DNA from: Acidobacteriota bacterium
GTDB taxonomy: Bacteria > Acidobacteriota > Terriglobia > Terriglobales > Acidobacteriaceae
Direction of reading: 5' to 3'
Assembly: GCA_003225595.1 (NCBI GenBank)
Contig: QIAR01000097.1
Coordinates: 1-7,120 of the forward strand
DNA length: 7,120 nucleotides
How positions within the stretch are numbered: the stretch's first letter is position 1; each line of letters opens with the position of its first letter. This document shows, one piece after another, positions 6,746 to 7,120 of the stretch. The position numbers and the translations under genes were made by a program. The notes under the pieces are model-generated. The model made no database searches. It was not told where the DNA came from and saw only the letters and a list, made by a program, of their open reading frames with translations.

Positions 6746-6750
6746 CATCG

Positions 6751-7120
6751 ATGGCAACGGTTGAAGCCCCCACTCGCCCGCAGGTCCGCCTGCATGAAGG
6801 GTCGTTCGCGAACGAGCCGCTGGTTGATTTCAGCAACCCAGAAAATGCCCGCAAGATGCGCGCTGCGATTGAGAAAGTGCGCGCCCAGCTGGGGCGCGAA
6901 TATGACTTGATCGTTGGTGGAAAGCGCGTCAAGACCACGGATAAGATCAGGTCTTTGAATCCGGCGAAACCCTCGCAGGTTGTCGGACTCCACCAGAAAG
7001 CAGGGAAGGAACACGTTGAGCCCGCGATGAACGCCGCGCTCAGGGCATTTGAGACTTGGAGCCGCACTTCGGTCGAGGAGCGCGCTAGCCTGCTGTTCCG
7101 CGTCGGCGACCTGCTGCGCG
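6751..7120 (+). CDS. pruA: Delta-1-pyrroline-5-carboxylate (L-glutamate gamma-semialdehyde) dehydrogenase, 3'-partial
   Basis: The reading frame runs from ATG 6751 off the window end, showing about 123 residues of a family usually a little over 500 long. The visible N-terminal part matches the P5C dehydrogenase branch of the aldehyde dehydrogenase superfamily: NEPLVDFSNPENARKM (21-36), VRAQLGREYDLIVGGKRV (43-60), the RSLNPAKPSQVVG strand (67-79), and the helix FETWSRTSVEERASLLFRVG that opens the NAD-binding fold. The catalytic Cys and Glu lie beyond the window. The enzyme oxidises glutamate semialdehyde, formed from proline or ornithine, to glutamate with NAD+ in the cytoplasm. The short segment before the ALDH fold and the absence of a proline dehydrogenase domain there argue for the stand-alone enzyme rather than a PutA fusion. 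Alternative: another ALDH subfamily, less likely given the N-terminal signature. Confidence 0.85.
   Translation, partial: MATVEAPTRPQVRLHEGSFANEPLVDFSNPENARKMRAAIEKVRAQLGREYDLIVGGKRVKTTDKIRSLNPAKPSQVVGLHQKAGKEHVEPAMNAALRAFETWSRTSVEERASLLFRVGDLLR

Noticed and set aside
6068..6757. A 229-codon open frame on the minus strand across the barrel gene and the following gap.
   Set aside because: No domain or credible ribosome binding site is apparent, and it overlaps the well-formed barrel gene and the dehydrogenase start.

Overview
The window holds four protein genes, all on the + strand: two cut by the window edges and two complete. There are no recognisable RNA genes, mobile elements or CRISPR arrays. 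Base composition is moderately GC-rich. The protein types suggest an Acidobacteriota-like Gram-negative soil bacterium: a phytochrome-unrelated GAF domain of the SGL-ECxxTG-CxDAExD-RV type joined to PEGA and WD40 modules, an outer-membrane barrel with a C-terminal Phe, and a GH18-deacetylase-glycosyltransferase fusion. This placement is an inference from family resemblance, not from a marker gene.

Layout. Positions 3-2939 encode the C-terminal 978 residues of a large envelope polysaccharide protein. It combines a GH18-like hydrolase domain, a NodB/CE4 polysaccharide deacetylase and a processive family-2 glycosyltransferase with membrane segments. Positions 2940-3241 form a regulatory gap. It holds a small palindrome, a good promoter candidate, a 17-codon upstream ORF with a strong Shine-Dalgarno, and a hairpin that can cover the ribosome binding site of the next gene. 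Positions 3242-5512 encode a 756-residue protein ordered GAF, transmembrane helix, proline-rich linker, PEGA and seven WD40 repeats. Positions 5657-6607 encode a secreted protein of 316 residues, probably an outer-membrane beta-barrel of unknown function. After an extended -10 promoter candidate, positions 6751 onward encode the N-terminus of delta-1-pyrroline-5-carboxylate (glutamate-semialdehyde) dehydrogenase, cut by the window end.

How they work together. Three of the four products act at the cell envelope, but the gaps (302, 144 and 143 bases) and separate promoter candidates argue against one tight operon. The first protein could make, deacetylate and trim an amino-sugar polymer in one polypeptide, a one-chain counterpart of the PgaB/PgaC division of labour. 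The GAF-PEGA-WD40 protein looks like a membrane-spanning sensor or scaffold. The dehydrogenase is a housekeeping proline/arginine catabolic enzyme with no evident link to the others. The most interesting items are the two multi-domain architectures and the leader region before the GAF-WD40 gene.
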